A stretch of DNA of 64,000 bases from Massiliimalia sp050943535 (GCA_050943535.1 JBMNPJ010000004.1:62001-126000), one strand, 5' to 3'. Positions 53,468 through 62,620 are shown, numbered from the stretch's first letter. The notes: generated from the sequence alone by a model not told the origin. Numbers and translations: made by a program.

Positions 53468-54163
53468 ATGAAACACGGTAAAAAATATAACGACAGTGTA
53501 AAATCCCTGGAACGTTCTAAATTATACGACGTACAGGAAGCACTGGAAGTAACAGTAAACTGCGCAAAAGCAAAATTTGATGAAACAGTAGAAGCTCACA
53601 TCAGACTGGGCGTTGACTCTCGTCACGCTGACCAGCAGGTACGTGGTGCAGTTGTTCTGCCAAACGGTACTGGTAAAAATGTAAGAGTTATGGTATTCTG
53701 CAAAGACAACAATGTAAACGCTGCTTTAGAAGCTGGCGCTGACTATGCTGGTTCTGACGAATACGTTGCAAAAATCCAGAACGAAGGCTGGATGGACTTC
53801 GACGTAGTAATCGCTACTCCAGACATGATGGGCGTTGTTGGTCGTTTGGGTAAAGTTTTGGGTCCTCGTGGCCTGATGCCTTCTCCAAAAGCTGGTACTG
53901 TTACTCCTGACGTTGTAAAAGCAGTTACCGAAGCAAAAGCTGGTAAAATTGAATATCGTCTGGATAAAACCAACATTATTCACTGCCCAATCGGTAAAGC
54001 TTCTTTCGGTACCGAAAAACTGGTTGAAAACTTTGAAGCACTGATGGGTGCTATCGTAAAAGCAAAACCAGCTGCTGCAAAAGGTCAGTACCTGAAATCT
54101 TGCGTTGTTGCGTCTACAATGGGTCCTGGTGTCAAAATTAATACCGGTAAATATGGTGTTTAA
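53468..54163 (+). CDS. rplA: 50S ribosomal protein uL1
   Basis: L1-stalk protein, 231 residues; KHGKKYNDSVKSLERSKLYD start, GRLGKVLGPRGLMPSPKAGT signature near 130-150 and MGPGVKINTGKYGV end. TTTAGGGAGGAAATG RBS. Codon use is strongly biased, as expected for very high expression. Confidence 0.98.
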   Translation: MKHGKKYNDSVKSLERSKLYDVQEALEVTVNCAKAKFDETVEAHIRLGVDSRHADQQVRGAVVLPNGTGKNVRVMVFCKDNNVNAALEAGADYAGSDEYVAKIQNEGWMDFDVVIATPDMMGVVGRLGKVLGPRGLMPSPKAGTVTPDVVKAVTEAKAGKIEYRLDKTNIIHCPIGKASFGTEKLVENFEALMGAIVKAKPAAAKGQYLKSCVVASTMGPGVKINTGKYGV

Positions 54164-54166
54164 TAC

Positions 54167-54195
54167 TTGACAAATTAAACTGGATCGTATATAAT
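54167..54195 (+). promoter_or_regulatory. Consensus promoter of the rplJL leader
   Basis: TTGACA (54167-54172), 17-bp spacer, TATAAT (54190-54195), immediately after the rplA stop. Confidence 0.85.
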
Positions 54196-54204
54196 AATAA
54201 AGCT

Positions 54205-54375
54205 GTTATTTTTCTAAAGACAGCAGGCGTCCAAAATGGACTGAAATGAGTGTTACTTAGGCCTGCCGAGGAAGATACAAGCCGTTTTATGGCGAGTATA
54301 AGCGTCGTTTATGAGTATGTGCTTATAAGATAGATGTGCCTTCCTGTTCTTTAGTGAGCAGGAAGGTTTTTATTT
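54205..54375 (+). ncRNA. Ribosomal protein L10 leader RNA
   Basis: cis-acting leader bound by L10(L12)4 for autogenous control of rplJ-rplL. Position between rplA and rplJ, the GAATGAGTGTTACTTAGGCC-type kink region (ATGAGTGTTACTTAGGCCTG, about 54246-54265) and a terminal Rho-independent terminator (CCTTCCTG 54339-54346 with CAGGAAGG 54359-54366 and T-run) match the Firmicute L10 leader. Confidence 0.8.
54339..54370 (+). terminator. Attenuator terminator of the L10 leader
   Basis: CCTTCCTG/CAGGAAGG stem with a 12-nt loop and TTTTTATTT. Presumed regulated by L10 binding. Confidence 0.75.
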
Positions 54376-54432
54376 GTTCCAATGATGGACATAGAAAAAA
54401 GCAGCGTAAATGTTTTGTGGAGGTGAAACGAT

Positions 54433-54942
54433 TTGCCAAGCGAAAAAGTATTAAGCCAAAAACAACAGTATGTTGCTGAATTAGCTGAAAAACTGAAAGG
54501 TGCAGCTGCAGGCGTAGTTGTTGACTACAAAGGAATCAGCGTTGCTGATGATACCGTTCTCCGTAAAAACCTGAGAGAAGCTGGCGTAGAATACTTCGTA
54601 GTAAAAAATACTATGCTGAGATTTGCAATTAAAGAAGCAGGTCTGGAAGGCCTGGAAAACGTTCTGGAAGGAACTACTGCTCTTGCTATTAGCAAAGACG
54701 ACCAGGTTGCTGCTGCAAAAGTTCTGAGCGAATATGCTGAAAAGAACAAGAACTTTAAAATTAAAGCAGGCTTCATGGATGGCCAGGTAATCGACAGCGC
54801 GAAAGTTGTTGAACTGGGCAAACTGCCAAACAAAGAAGGTTTGGTTGCTATGCTGCTCAGCGTATTGGTTGCTCCAGTACGTGGTTTGGCTGTTGCGCTT
54901 AACGCAATTGCTGAAAAAGAACAGGAAGGCGCTGCTGAATAA
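54433..54942 (+). CDS. rplJ: 50S ribosomal protein uL10
   Basis: Base of the L7/L12 stalk. 169 residues, PSEKVLSQKQQYVAELAEKL start, GVVVDYKGISVADDTVLRKN and the C-terminal L12-binding helix. TTG start at 54433 has TGGAGGTGAAACG directly upstream; no ATG alternative fits. Confidence 0.97.
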   Translation: MPSEKVLSQKQQYVAELAEKLKGAAAGVVVDYKGISVADDTVLRKNLREAGVEYFVVKNTMLRFAIKEAGLEGLENVLEGTTALAISKDDQVAAAKVLSEYAEKNKNFKIKAGFMDGQVIDSAKVVELGKLPNKEGLVAMLLSVLVAPVRGLAVALNAIAEKEQEGAAE

Positions 54943-55016
54943 GCTAAGCTGCCTTACTCCCATGGGGAATATTTTTGATGCACTTGAATGTGCAGTATGA
55001 TTAGGAGGATATTAAA

Positions 55017-55391
55017 ATGGCTGATATCGCAAAATTTATTGAAGAAATTAAAGCTTTATCCGTTCTGGAACTGAACGATCTGGTAAAAGCTATCGAAGAA
55101 GAATTCGGTGTTTCCGCTGCTGCTCCTGTAATGGTTGCTGGCGCTGCTGCTGGTGCAGGCGCTGCTGCTGCTGAAGAAAAAACTGAATTTGACGTTGTTC
55201 TGGCTGACGCTGGTGCAAACAAAATTGCAGTTATCAAAGTTGTTAGAGAAATCACTGGCCTGGGCTTGAAAGAAGCAAAAGCTCTGGTTGACGGCGCTCC
55301 AAAAACTTTGAAAGAAGCTGTAGCTAAAGATGCTGCTGACGAAATCAAAGAAAAACTGGAAGCTGCTGGCGCTAAAGTTGAAATCAAATAA
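55017..55391 (+). CDS. rplL: 50S ribosomal protein bL12
   Basis: Stalk protein, 124 residues: N-terminal dimerisation helix IAKFIEEIKALSVLELNDLV, Ala/Gly-rich hinge, and C-terminal domain KTEFDVVLADAGANKIAVIK with GLGLKEAKALVDGAPK. TTAGGAGGATATTAAA RBS. rpoB, the usual next gene, is absent; a strong terminator follows. Confidence 0.98.
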   Translation: MADIAKFIEEIKALSVLELNDLVKAIEEEFGVSAAAPVMVAGAAAGAGAAAAEEKTEFDVVLADAGANKIAVIKVVREITGLGLKEAKALVDGAPKTLKEAVAKDAADEIKEKLEAAGAKVEIK

Positions 55392-55415
55392 TTTTGTGCT
55401 TGCTGCATGATATTT

Positions 55416-55445
55416 CCCCGGGGCAAATTTGTCCCGGGGTTTTGT
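55416..55445 (+). terminator. rplJL terminator
   Basis: A GC-rich stem (CCCCGGGGCAAA/TTTGTCCCGGGG, 55416-55439) followed by TTTTG and T-rich sequence. Confidence 0.9.
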
Positions 55446-55468
55446 TTTTATGAGGAGGCGAGTGACAG

Positions 55469-56248
55469 ATGGCTTCTACGAAACAACAAGTTTTTGAATT
55501 TTTGTGCAAAGCAGACGGCGGATTTGTATCAGGCGGAGGAATCAGTGAACATTTGGGCATTTCCCGTACCGCGGTCTGGAAAGCAATTCAGTCTTTGCGG
55601 CAAGAAGGGTGCCAGATTGAAGCGGTTCCTAATCAGGGATATCGGCTGCTGCCGTCGGATGAATTTTCTCCGCTGGAACTGCGGCGGAAATTATCCACCA
55701 AAGTGTTGGGGAAGGAATTAATCTTTTTGGAAGAAGTTTCTTCTACCAATGAGTATTTAAAATCACATATGGAACTTCCTGCCGGAACCATTGTATTTGC
55801 CCAGCGCCAAACCAGCGGAAAGGGAAAAGCAAAGATTCTTTTTGCGTCTCCGGAAGGAGAAGGGCTGTATTTTAGTATTTTGTTAAGGCCTTCCATGATG
55901 TTTGACCAGGTTGGTGCTTTGCGGGAACAGATTATGACCGGCATTTCCCAGACCATAAATCAAGTGTGTGGAATTGCCCTGGAACTGGAAGTTCCCAATC
56001 GATTATTGTGGAATGGAAAAAAAGTCAGTGGGATTTTGATGGAAGTTTCTGTGGAAAGCGAAAGCGGTATGGTGGAATCGGTCATTGCAGGAATTGGCAT
56101 TTATGTAAACTGCACTTTTCCGGAACAGGAGACCGAATGCGATTCCTTAAACCGGATTTGCGGAAAAACTGTCAATCGTTTGGATTTAGCCTCCCAGCTG
56201 ATTCAGGACTTGGATCGTCGGATTATAGAACTGTTCGGTCAGGCATAA
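55469..56248 (+). CDS. birA: BirA-like biotin-protein ligase/repressor, divergent
   Basis: 259 residues: N-terminal winged HTH (FLCKADGGFVSGGGISEHLG; ISRTAVWKAIQSLRQEG) and a ligase domain. In the biotinyl-AMP loop the usual GRGRxGRxW is replaced by GKGKAKILF (117-125), and the usual KWPND is EVPNR (174-178); the catalytic-type Lys is kept in KKVSGILME (184-192). Length is slightly short for the bifunctional family. It could be a functional but drifted BirA or a mainly regulatory paralogue. A GAGGAGG RBS is present; the ABC ATPase gene follows 45 bp later. Confidence 0.8.
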   Translation: MASTKQQVFEFLCKADGGFVSGGGISEHLGISRTAVWKAIQSLRQEGCQIEAVPNQGYRLLPSDEFSPLELRRKLSTKVLGKELIFLEEVSSTNEYLKSHMELPAGTIVFAQRQTSGKGKAKILFASPEGEGLYFSILLRPSMMFDQVGALREQIMTGISQTINQVCGIALELEVPNRLLWNGKKVSGILMEVSVESESGMVESVIAGIGIYVNCTFPEQETECDSLNRICGKTVNRLDLASQLIQDLDRRIIELFGQA

Positions 56249-56293
56249 TCCTTCTTCCTTTGGGGAATACTACCCCAAAAAGGGGGAAACAGC

Positions 56294-56962
56294 ATGGCTT
56301 TTATGGTGTTGGATCAGGTTTGCAAACGGTACTGGATGGGAGATAATCCTGTAGATGCTTTGGATCATGTATCCATGCAGGTGGAAACAGGGGAATTTAT
56401 TTCGGTGGTAGGGGCTTCTGGGTCAGGAAAATCCACTTTAATGAATATTTTGGGATGCTTGGATCAGCCGGACAGCGGCAGTTACTGGCTGGATCAGGTA
56501 TTGGTAGAAAATTGCAGTGAAAGGGAACTGGCCCAGGTGCGCAACCAAAAGATTGGATTTATTTTTCAAAGCTTTCATTTGATTCCCAGTCTGGATGCTT
56601 TGGAAAATGTGGAGTTACAGCTGGCATACGGGGGAATGGAATTAAAAACCCGAAAACAGCTGGCAAAAGAAGCTTTGATTCAGGTGGGGCTGGAGCAGAG
56701 AATGCATCACCGCCCGGGACAGATGTCCGGGGGACAGCAGCAGCGGGTGGCAATTGCAAGGGCGATTGCGGCCAGTCCGCCGCTGATTTTGGCGGATGAA
56801 CCCACAGGAAATCTGGATAGCCGGTCAGCCAAAGGGGTAATGGATATTTTGCATAAACTTCATGAACAGGGCAGAACCATTCTGCTGATTACCCATGATG
56901 ACGGCATTGCTGGGCAGGCTGACCGAAAACTGCGGATCTCAGATGGAAAACTTTCTTTTTAG
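56294..56962 (+). CDS. ABC transporter ATP-binding protein (LolD/MacB-type)
   Basis: 222 residues of the MacB/FtsE-like class. Walker A GASGSGKST (40-48), Q-loop FIFQSFHLIPSL, signature MSGGQQQRVAIARAI, Walker B LILADEPTGNLD, switch His in LLITHDD. Normally paired with an FtsX-like permease; none follows here, only a possible remnant. GGGGGAAAC RBS. Confidence 0.9.
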   Translation: MAFMVLDQVCKRYWMGDNPVDALDHVSMQVETGEFISVVGASGSGKSTLMNILGCLDQPDSGSYWLDQVLVENCSERELAQVRNQKIGFIFQSFHLIPSLDALENVELQLAYGGMELKTRKQLAKEALIQVGLEQRMHHRPGQMSGGQQQRVAIARAIAASPPLILADEPTGNLDSRSAKGVMDILHKLHEQGRTILLITHDDGIAGQADRKLRISDGKLSF

Positions 56963-57054
56963 GGGTTTCACATTTTGTGGTATCTGGAAAAAGCTGCGCC
57001 GTACCCTGATTGATCAAGAAAATTAGTTATAATAAACCGGAAAATACAGAAAAA

Positions 57055-57099
57055 ATCGGGACCTTTTGGCAGGAAACTGACTCCCAAAGATCCCGATTC
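57055..57099. terminator. Bidirectional terminator between the ABC ATPase and the deaminase gene
   Basis: ATCGGGACCTTTTGG with CCCAAAGATCCCGAT (one wobble), followed by TCTTT; it separates converging genes. Confidence 0.7.
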
Positions 57100-57149
57100 T
57101 TTATGCTGTTTTTACCAATTGATTGGCGCAGGTGCCCAAAGCCCTGGTG

Positions 57150-57638
57150 TTAATATCCTCTGATTCCTTCCAGAGAATCATCGTTATCGATCCAGTCTGT
57201 TACCTGAATGATTCGGTAATCTTCCGGCGTATCTCGGATAATCACCTGTTCAATGCCTGCGTTGATGATCATCCGTTTGCACATGGCGCAGCTGTTGGTA
57301 CCGGCAACCAGTTCTTTGGTTTTATAATCGATACAAACCAGATACAGGGTTGCCCCAATCATCTGGCTTCGTGATGCGGAGATAATGGCGTTTGCTTCTG
57401 CGTGAACAGAGCGGCACAGCTCATATCGTTCCCCTCTGGGGATCTGCAGTTTTTCCCGGGTGCAGTAACCAAGGTCGGTACAGTTTTTTCTGCCTCGTGG
57501 GGCACCTACATATCCGGTTGCGATGATTTCATCGTTTTTTACAATAATGGCTCCAAAATTTCGGCGGATACAGGTACAGCGTTCGGAAACGGTTTGTGCA
57601 ATATCCAAATAGTAATTGATTTTATCTCTTCGGCTCAT
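57150..57638 (-). CDS. ComEB-like deoxycytidylate deaminase family protein
   Basis: Zinc-dependent deaminase supplying dUMP from dCMP. 162 residues; zinc motifs H79-A-E81 (VHAEANAI) and C117-x-x-C120 (CAMC), plus TGYVGAPRGRKNC. Firmicute ComEB and phage dCMP deaminases share this layout. It stands alone, convergent with the ABC ATPase. Confidence 0.88.
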   Translation of the reverse strand: MSRRDKINYYLDIAQTVSERCTCIRRNFGAIIVKNDEIIATGYVGAPRGRKNCTDLGYCTREKLQIPRGERYELCRSVHAEANAIISASRSQMIGATLYLVCIDYKTKELVAGTNSCAMCKRMIINAGIEQVIIRDTPEDYRIIQVTDWIDNDDSLEGIRGY

Positions 57639-57981
57639 GGAATCACCCTTTCGTTTTTATTAGCTTCAAAGTGTTAACAGACAGTCATCATGGGATGCTG
57701 CCTGAATCATATACAATCTTTGTCATTATTATATCCTAAAATACTGTATTTTTCAATGAAAAGGCAGAATCTCCTATAAAATTCCTCATCTTTTCACAGA
57801 TATTTATCGTATGGAACAAGGATTTTTATGGCAAGACGGTTTAAAAAGTTCTTGATTTGCATCATGGGACAGTTTATCCTGTCTTTTCCTCGGACTGCCC
57901 CTTTTTATTTTTTCGGTTGTATGGTATGATAAGTTGAGAATTGATTTTTAGGAAATTGGATAAGGTATGGAGTAGAATTTT
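57639..57981. other. Divergent intergenic region
   Basis: No gene. It likely contains the leftward promoter of the deaminase gene and a rightward promoter for ksgA (a TATGAT-like -10 near 57925). A small hairpin (GGGACAG/CTGTCTT, about 57865-57884) is present. Nothing else recognised. Confidence 0.4.
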
Positions 57982-58845
57982 ATGGAAAATCTTTGCAATC
58001 TTTCTGTTGTAAAAGACGTTTTGGAACGGCATCATTTTAATTTTTCCAAGTCTTTGGGACAGAATTTTTTGATTAATCCTTCTGTGTGCCCCAGAATTGC
58101 CGAGGACGGTATCCGGGGCGAGCATTACGGCGTAATTGAAATTGGAACAGGAATTGGGGTGCTCACCAATGAGCTGGCAAAACGGGCAGAAAAAGTGGTG
58201 GCCATTGAAATTGATGATCGGCTGATTCCGATTCTGGAAGAGACCTTACAGGAGTATGACAATATTCGGATTATTAATAATGACGTGATGAAAGTGGATT
58301 TGGCAAAGCTGATCGCAGAGGAATTTGCGGGGATGGATGTCTGCGTCTGCGCCAATCTGCCTTATTACATTACCTCTCCCATTATTATGATGCTGCTGGA
58401 GGAAAAGCTCCCCATTCGTTCCATTACAGTAATGGTGCAGAAGGAAGCAGCAGCGCGTCTTTGCGCCCAGATGGGAACCAGAGAATGCGGAGCAGTTACC
58501 TTTGCTGTGCGCTATTACAGTGATCCTGTTCAGCTGTTTCCTGTTTCCCGGGGCAGTTTTATGCCGGCACCCAATGTGGATTCCGCAGTCATTCGCCTGG
58601 AAGTAAAGCAAAGTCCGGATCATCAGGCAAAAGATGAAAAGTTTTTGTTCCGTCTGGTAAAAGCTGCTTTTTCTCAGCGTAGAAAGACCTTGGCAAATCC
58701 GGTGTCCGGAGCTTTGGGGATTCCCAAAAGCCGGATTGGGGAAGCGCTTACTCAGATTGGCTTAAAACCCACTGCTCGGGCAGAAGAAGTGTCTTTTGAG
58801 CAGTTTATTGCGTTGGCAGATTTGCTGTGTGGAGAAGGCAAATGA
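57982..58845 (+). CDS. rsmA: 16S rRNA (adenine1518-N6/adenine1519-N6)-dimethyltransferase
   Basis: KsgA/RsmA dimethylates two adenosines in the helix-45 loop of 16S rRNA. 287 residues; FSKSLGQNFLINPSVCPRIA, SAM motif VIEIGTGIGVLTNELAKRA, acidic IEIDDRLIP and catalytic NLPYYITSPI are all present. The stop codon overlaps the hemW start (ATGA). Confidence 0.96.
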   Translation: MENLCNLSVVKDVLERHHFNFSKSLGQNFLINPSVCPRIAEDGIRGEHYGVIEIGTGIGVLTNELAKRAEKVVAIEIDDRLIPILEETLQEYDNIRIINNDVMKVDLAKLIAEEFAGMDVCVCANLPYYITSPIIMMLLEEKLPIRSITVMVQKEAAARLCAQMGTRECGAVTFAVRYYSDPVQLFPVSRGSFMPAPNVDSAVIRLEVKQSPDHQAKDEKFLFRLVKAAFSQRRKTLANPVSGALGIPKSRIGEALTQIGLKPTARAEEVSFEQFIALADLLCGEGK

Positions 58846-59960
58846 GCGGAATCGGAATTTATGTTCATGTGCCTTTTTGCCGGAGAAAATGCCCGTATTG
58901 TGATTTTTATTCGGTTTCTTCTAAAGGAATGGATGCCGTAAAACAGCAGTATACAGACACAGTTTGCCGCAGTATGGAGCGGGAGGAGCGTATTTTTGCA
59001 GATACCTTGTATTTTGGCGGAGGAACGCCGGTGCAGCTTTCTCCTGACCAGATTGGAAAGATCATTGACACAGCTAAAAACCGATTTGGCTTGTCCGGGG
59101 AAATTACCGCAGAGGCAAACCCCGGAGAAGTGGACTTTGCCATGCTTTACCAGCTGCGGGAGGCAGGTGTAAACCGTCTGTCTTTTGGAATGCAGTCCGC
59201 AAAAGAGGAGGAGCTTCGGGTATTGGGGCGGCGCCATTCTGCCCAGCAGGTAAAAGAAGCTGTCACTTTGGCAAAACAGGCAGGATTTGACAATTTGTCT
59301 GTGGATATTATGCTTGGAGTGCCTAAACATACCTTGGAGCACTTAGAACGAACTCTGTGTTTTTTGGGAGAACTGGATATTCAACATGTTTCTGCTTATA
59401 TGTTGAAAATTGAGGAGGGAACTCCTTTTGCCCACCCGGTAATTGAAAAAATGCTTCCAGACGAGGATTTGGTGTGTGACAGTTATCTGCTTGCCTGTCA
59501 GCGGCTGGAGGAAATGGGATTTTCTCAATATGAAATCTCCAATTTTGCCAAACCGGGCTGGGAAAGCAGACATAATTTAAAGTATTGGAATCGACAGGAA
59601 TATATGGCGTTTGGTCCTTCTGCCCATGGATTTCAGAATGGGGTACGGTATTATTATCCCAGGGACTTGGAAGCTTACTTAACATCTGACGGGACCAATC
59701 GTTTGATAGAAGAAGATGGGGTAGATCCCTTAGAAGAGTCTGTGATGCTGGGGCTGCGGCTGAAAGCGGGGATATTCCCGAAAAATTTGTTTGAAAATCA
59801 CGCCGTGAATCAGGATAAATTCTGGAAACAGGTAGAGCGTTACTGCGCATATGGGCTTATGTGCCAGGAAGGTGACAGGATTTTTCTTACCCCCAAAGGT
59901 TTTTTGGTATCCAACAGCATCATCGCGGAATTAGAGCTGATGTTGGATGAGGGGAAATGA
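58842..59960 (+). CDS. hemW: Radical SAM heme chaperone HemW (HemN-like)
   Basis: Radical SAM protein of the HemW group, a heme-binding chaperone once annotated as coproporphyrinogen III oxidase. GIYVHVPFCRRKCPYCDFYS holds Cys13, Cys17 and Cys20; TLYFGGGTPVQLSPDQ and RLSFGMQSAKEEELRVLGRR are family segments. About 372 residues. ATG 58842 overlaps the rsmA stop and has GGAGAAGG upstream; an in-frame start 15 bp earlier would lie inside rsmA without better support. Confidence 0.92.
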   Translation: MSGIGIYVHVPFCRRKCPYCDFYSVSSKGMDAVKQQYTDTVCRSMEREERIFADTLYFGGGTPVQLSPDQIGKIIDTAKNRFGLSGEITAEANPGEVDFAMLYQLREAGVNRLSFGMQSAKEEELRVLGRRHSAQQVKEAVTLAKQAGFDNLSVDIMLGVPKHTLEHLERTLCFLGELDIQHVSAYMLKIEEGTPFAHPVIEKMLPDEDLVCDSYLLACQRLEEMGFSQYEISNFAKPGWESRHNLKYWNRQEYMAFGPSAHGFQNGVRYYYPRDLEAYLTSDGTNRLIEEDGVDPLEESVMLGLRLKAGIFPKNLFENHAVNQDKFWKQVERYCAYGLMCQEGDRIFLTPKGFLVSNSIIAELELMLDEGK

Positions 59961-60117
59961 TAAGGCTGCCATAAGCATATAAAACAGCTGTGTGAAAATT
60001 TACATTCATAAAAATCAAAAAATGAGGCTTCATTTTTGACTTCAAAAATGGTTTTATGGTGTATACCAAATATAGTATCAATTTTTAAAAATAATAGAAT
60101 ATTTAGTAGGAAACCTA

Positions 60118-60147
60118 TTGACAAAAGATACAAATATAGTATATAAT
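60118..60147 (+). promoter_or_regulatory. Predicted pflB promoter P1
   Basis: TTGACA (60118-60123), 18-bp spacer, TATAAT (60142-60147). Confidence 0.7.
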
Positions 60148-60232
60148 ATGCATAGAAAATCATGAATGAATAATTTCTGTCATAATAGACAAAATTTTTT
60201 AAAAACCCCATATAAGTTTGGTTTTTGAAAAA

Positions 60233-60262
60233 TTGACAAAGAATTATCAATCATGGTACTAT
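60233..60262 (+). promoter_or_regulatory. Predicted pflB promoter P2
   Basis: TTGACA (60233-60238), 18-bp spacer, TACTAT (60257-60262). Confidence 0.6.
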
Positions 60263-60337
60263 TAAAGCATAACATGAAGGGAAATAGACAGATCATCCTG
60301 TGTGTTTTTCGTCATCAAAAGTTTAGGAGGTAACTCA

Positions 60338-62551
60338 ATGGATTTTATCAAAGGCAAATGGTGTGAGGAGATCAATACAAGAGATTTTATTGTAAAGAAC
60401 TATACCCCATACGATGGAACAGGCGACTTTTTGGCAGCTCCTACAGAAGCAACCAAAAAATTGTGGGACAAAGTTAGTGAACTGATGAAAGTAGAACGGG
60501 AACGTAAAGGTGTATATGACGTTTCTACCGATATCATTTCTACCATTACTTCCCATGATGCCGGCTATATTGACAAAGATTTGGAAACCATTGTCGGCCT
60601 GCAGACAGATGAACCTTTAAAACGCGCAATTATGCCATTTGGCGGTTACCGGATGGTAAAAACATCTTTGGCTGCTTATGATAAAAAAGAAGACATGGAT
60701 GTTGCAAACGTATTTAAATATCGTAAAACTCATAATGACGGTGTATTCGACGCTTATACCGATGAAATGAAACTGGCTCGTCACAGCCACATTATCACTG
60801 GTCTGCCGGATGCCTACGGCCGTGGACGTATTATCGGTGACTACCGTCGTGTTCCTCTGTACGGTGTTGACTTCCTGATCGCAGAAAAAGAACAGGCAAA
60901 ACGGGAACTGATCCTGGACATCATGGACAGCCCAACAATCCGTCTGCGTGAAGAAATTTCCGAACAGATCAAAGCTTTGAAAGAACTCAAAGCAATGGCA
61001 CAGAAATACGGTTATGATATTTCTCGCCCAGCTGAAGATACCAAAGAAGCAATCCAGTGGCTGTACTTTGCTTACCTGGGCGCTGTAAAAGAACAGAACG
61101 GTGCTGCAATGAGCTTGGGCCGTACTTCTACTTTCCTGGATATCTACGCAGAACGCGACCTGAAAGAAGGCAAATATACAGAAGAACAGATTCAGGAATT
61201 TGTTGACCACTTTATCATGAAACTGCGTATGGTTCGTTTCCTGAGAACTCCTGCTTATGATGAACTGTTCTCCGGTGACCCAACTTGGATTACCGAATCT
61301 ATCGGTGGTATGTGCATTGACGGACGTCACATGGTTACCAAGATGTCTTATCGTTATCTGCACACTCTGGTTAACCTGGGTCCTGCTCCAGAACCAAACA
61401 TGACTGTACTGTGGAACAACCGTCTGCCAGAAAACTTCAAAAAATTCTGTGCTGATATTTCCATTAAAACTTCTTCCATCCAGTACGAATCTGACGAAAT
61501 CATGCTGGAAAAATTCGGCGATGACTACGGTATTGCATGCTGCGTATCTCCAATGAAGATCGGTAAACAGATGCAGTTCTTCGGCGCTCGTTGTAACCTG
61601 GCAAAAGCATTGCTGTATGCGCTCAACGGCGGTAAAGATGAAATCGACGGTACACAGGTTGGTCCTTACATCACCCCAGTTGGCGATGGACCGCTGGATT
61701 ACGCTCAGGTAGTAGGCCGTTTCAACGAAATGTGCGAATGGCTGTCCAAGCTGTACATCAACACCCTGAACATCATCCACTACATGCATGACAAATACTG
61801 CTACGAACGTCTGCAGATGGCTCTGCATGATGAAAAAGTATACCGTACCTCTGCTGGCGGTATTGCTGGTCTGTCTGTTGTAGCTGACTCTCTGTCCGCT
61901 ATCAAATATGCAAAAGTTACCCCAATCCGTGACGAAAGAGGTCTGATCGTAGACTTCAACATCGAAGGGGATTATCCAAAATACGGTAACAACGATCCTC
62001 GTGTAGATGATATCGCAAAAGACGTTGTAAAACAGTTCATGAAGAAACTGTCCAGACACACCACCTACCGTGACTCTGTTCCAACCATGTCTGTTCTGAC
62101 CATTACTTCTAACGTAGTATACGGTAAAAACACTGGTACTACTCCAGACGGCAGAAAAGCTGGCGAACCATTTGCACCTGGTGCAAACCCAATGCACGGA
62201 AGAGATACCAGCGGCTGCGTAGCTTCTCTGAAATCTGTTGCTAAGATCCCATTTGAATATGCACAGGATGGTATTTCCAATACCTTCTCTATTGTTCCTG
62301 CTGCTCTGGGTAAAGACGATGAAGACCGCAGAAACAATCTGGTAACTTTGATGGACGGTTACTTTGCTGACAACGGTTACCACCTGAATGTTAACGTTAT
62401 GAACCGTGAAGTTCTGCTGGATGCAATGGATCATCCGGAAAAATATCCTCAGCTGACCATTCGTGTATCCGGTTATGCAGTTAACTTTATTAAACTGACC
62501 CGTGAACAGCAGATGGATGTTATTCACCGTACTTTCCATGAACGTTTCTAA
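60338..62551 (+). CDS. pflB: Formate C-acetyltransferase (pyruvate formate-lyase)
   Basis: Glycyl-radical enzyme converting pyruvate and CoA to acetyl-CoA and formate, the main anaerobic pyruvate outlet. 737 residues; adjacent catalytic Cys401-Cys402 in IACCVSPMKIG and radical Gly712 in RVSGYAVNF. ATG 60338 with TAGGAGGTAAC upstream. Strong codon bias (ribosomal-protein-like) suggests high expression. Activated by the product of the next gene. Confidence 0.97.
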   Translation: MDFIKGKWCEEINTRDFIVKNYTPYDGTGDFLAAPTEATKKLWDKVSELMKVERERKGVYDVSTDIISTITSHDAGYIDKDLETIVGLQTDEPLKRAIMPFGGYRMVKTSLAAYDKKEDMDVANVFKYRKTHNDGVFDAYTDEMKLARHSHIITGLPDAYGRGRIIGDYRRVPLYGVDFLIAEKEQAKRELILDIMDSPTIRLREEISEQIKALKELKAMAQKYGYDISRPAEDTKEAIQWLYFAYLGAVKEQNGAAMSLGRTSTFLDIYAERDLKEGKYTEEQIQEFVDHFIMKLRMVRFLRTPAYDELFSGDPTWITESIGGMCIDGRHMVTKMSYRYLHTLVNLGPAPEPNMTVLWNNRLPENFKKFCADISIKTSSIQYESDEIMLEKFGDDYGIACCVSPMKIGKQMQFFGARCNLAKALLYALNGGKDEIDGTQVGPYITPVGDGPLDYAQVVGRFNEMCEWLSKLYINTLNIIHYMHDKYCYERLQMALHDEKVYRTSAGGIAGLSVVADSLSAIKYAKVTPIRDERGLIVDFNIEGDYPKYGNNDPRVDDIAKDVVKQFMKKLSRHTTYRDSVPTMSVLTITSNVVYGKNTGTTPDGRKAGEPFAPGANPMHGRDTSGCVASLKSVAKIPFEYAQDGISNTFSIVPAALGKDDEDRRNNLVTLMDGYFADNGYHLNVNVMNREVLLDAMDHPEKYPQLTIRVSGYAVNFIKLTREQQMDVIHRTFHERF

Positions 62552-62581
62552 TTGATTCCGTTTTATTGACATAGGATGTGT

Positions 62582-62620
62582 TTCGGAGTGTCCGGGGGCA
62601 AAAGCTTCGGGCACTCCGAA
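62582..62620 (+). terminator. Intercistronic hairpin between pflB and pflA
   Basis: TTCGGAGTGTCCG (62582-62594) with CGGGCACTCCGAA (62608-62620) then TTTTAATG. It may reduce read-through so that the activase is made in catalytic amounts. Confidence 0.65.

Larger units (their letters stand above)
59961..60337 (+). other. pfl control region
   Basis: About 375 bp without a gene. Two promoters are visible (60118-60147 and 60233-60262), with AT-rich sequence around them. The leader is about 75 nt from the second promoter. No clear redox-regulator palindrome was identified. Confidence 0.5.

Noticed and set aside
60617..62614. Long open frame (665 codons) on the minus strand opposite pflB
   Set aside because: Antisense to pflB, Phe/His/Val-rich, no domain or RBS; produced by biased codon use of a highly expressed gene.
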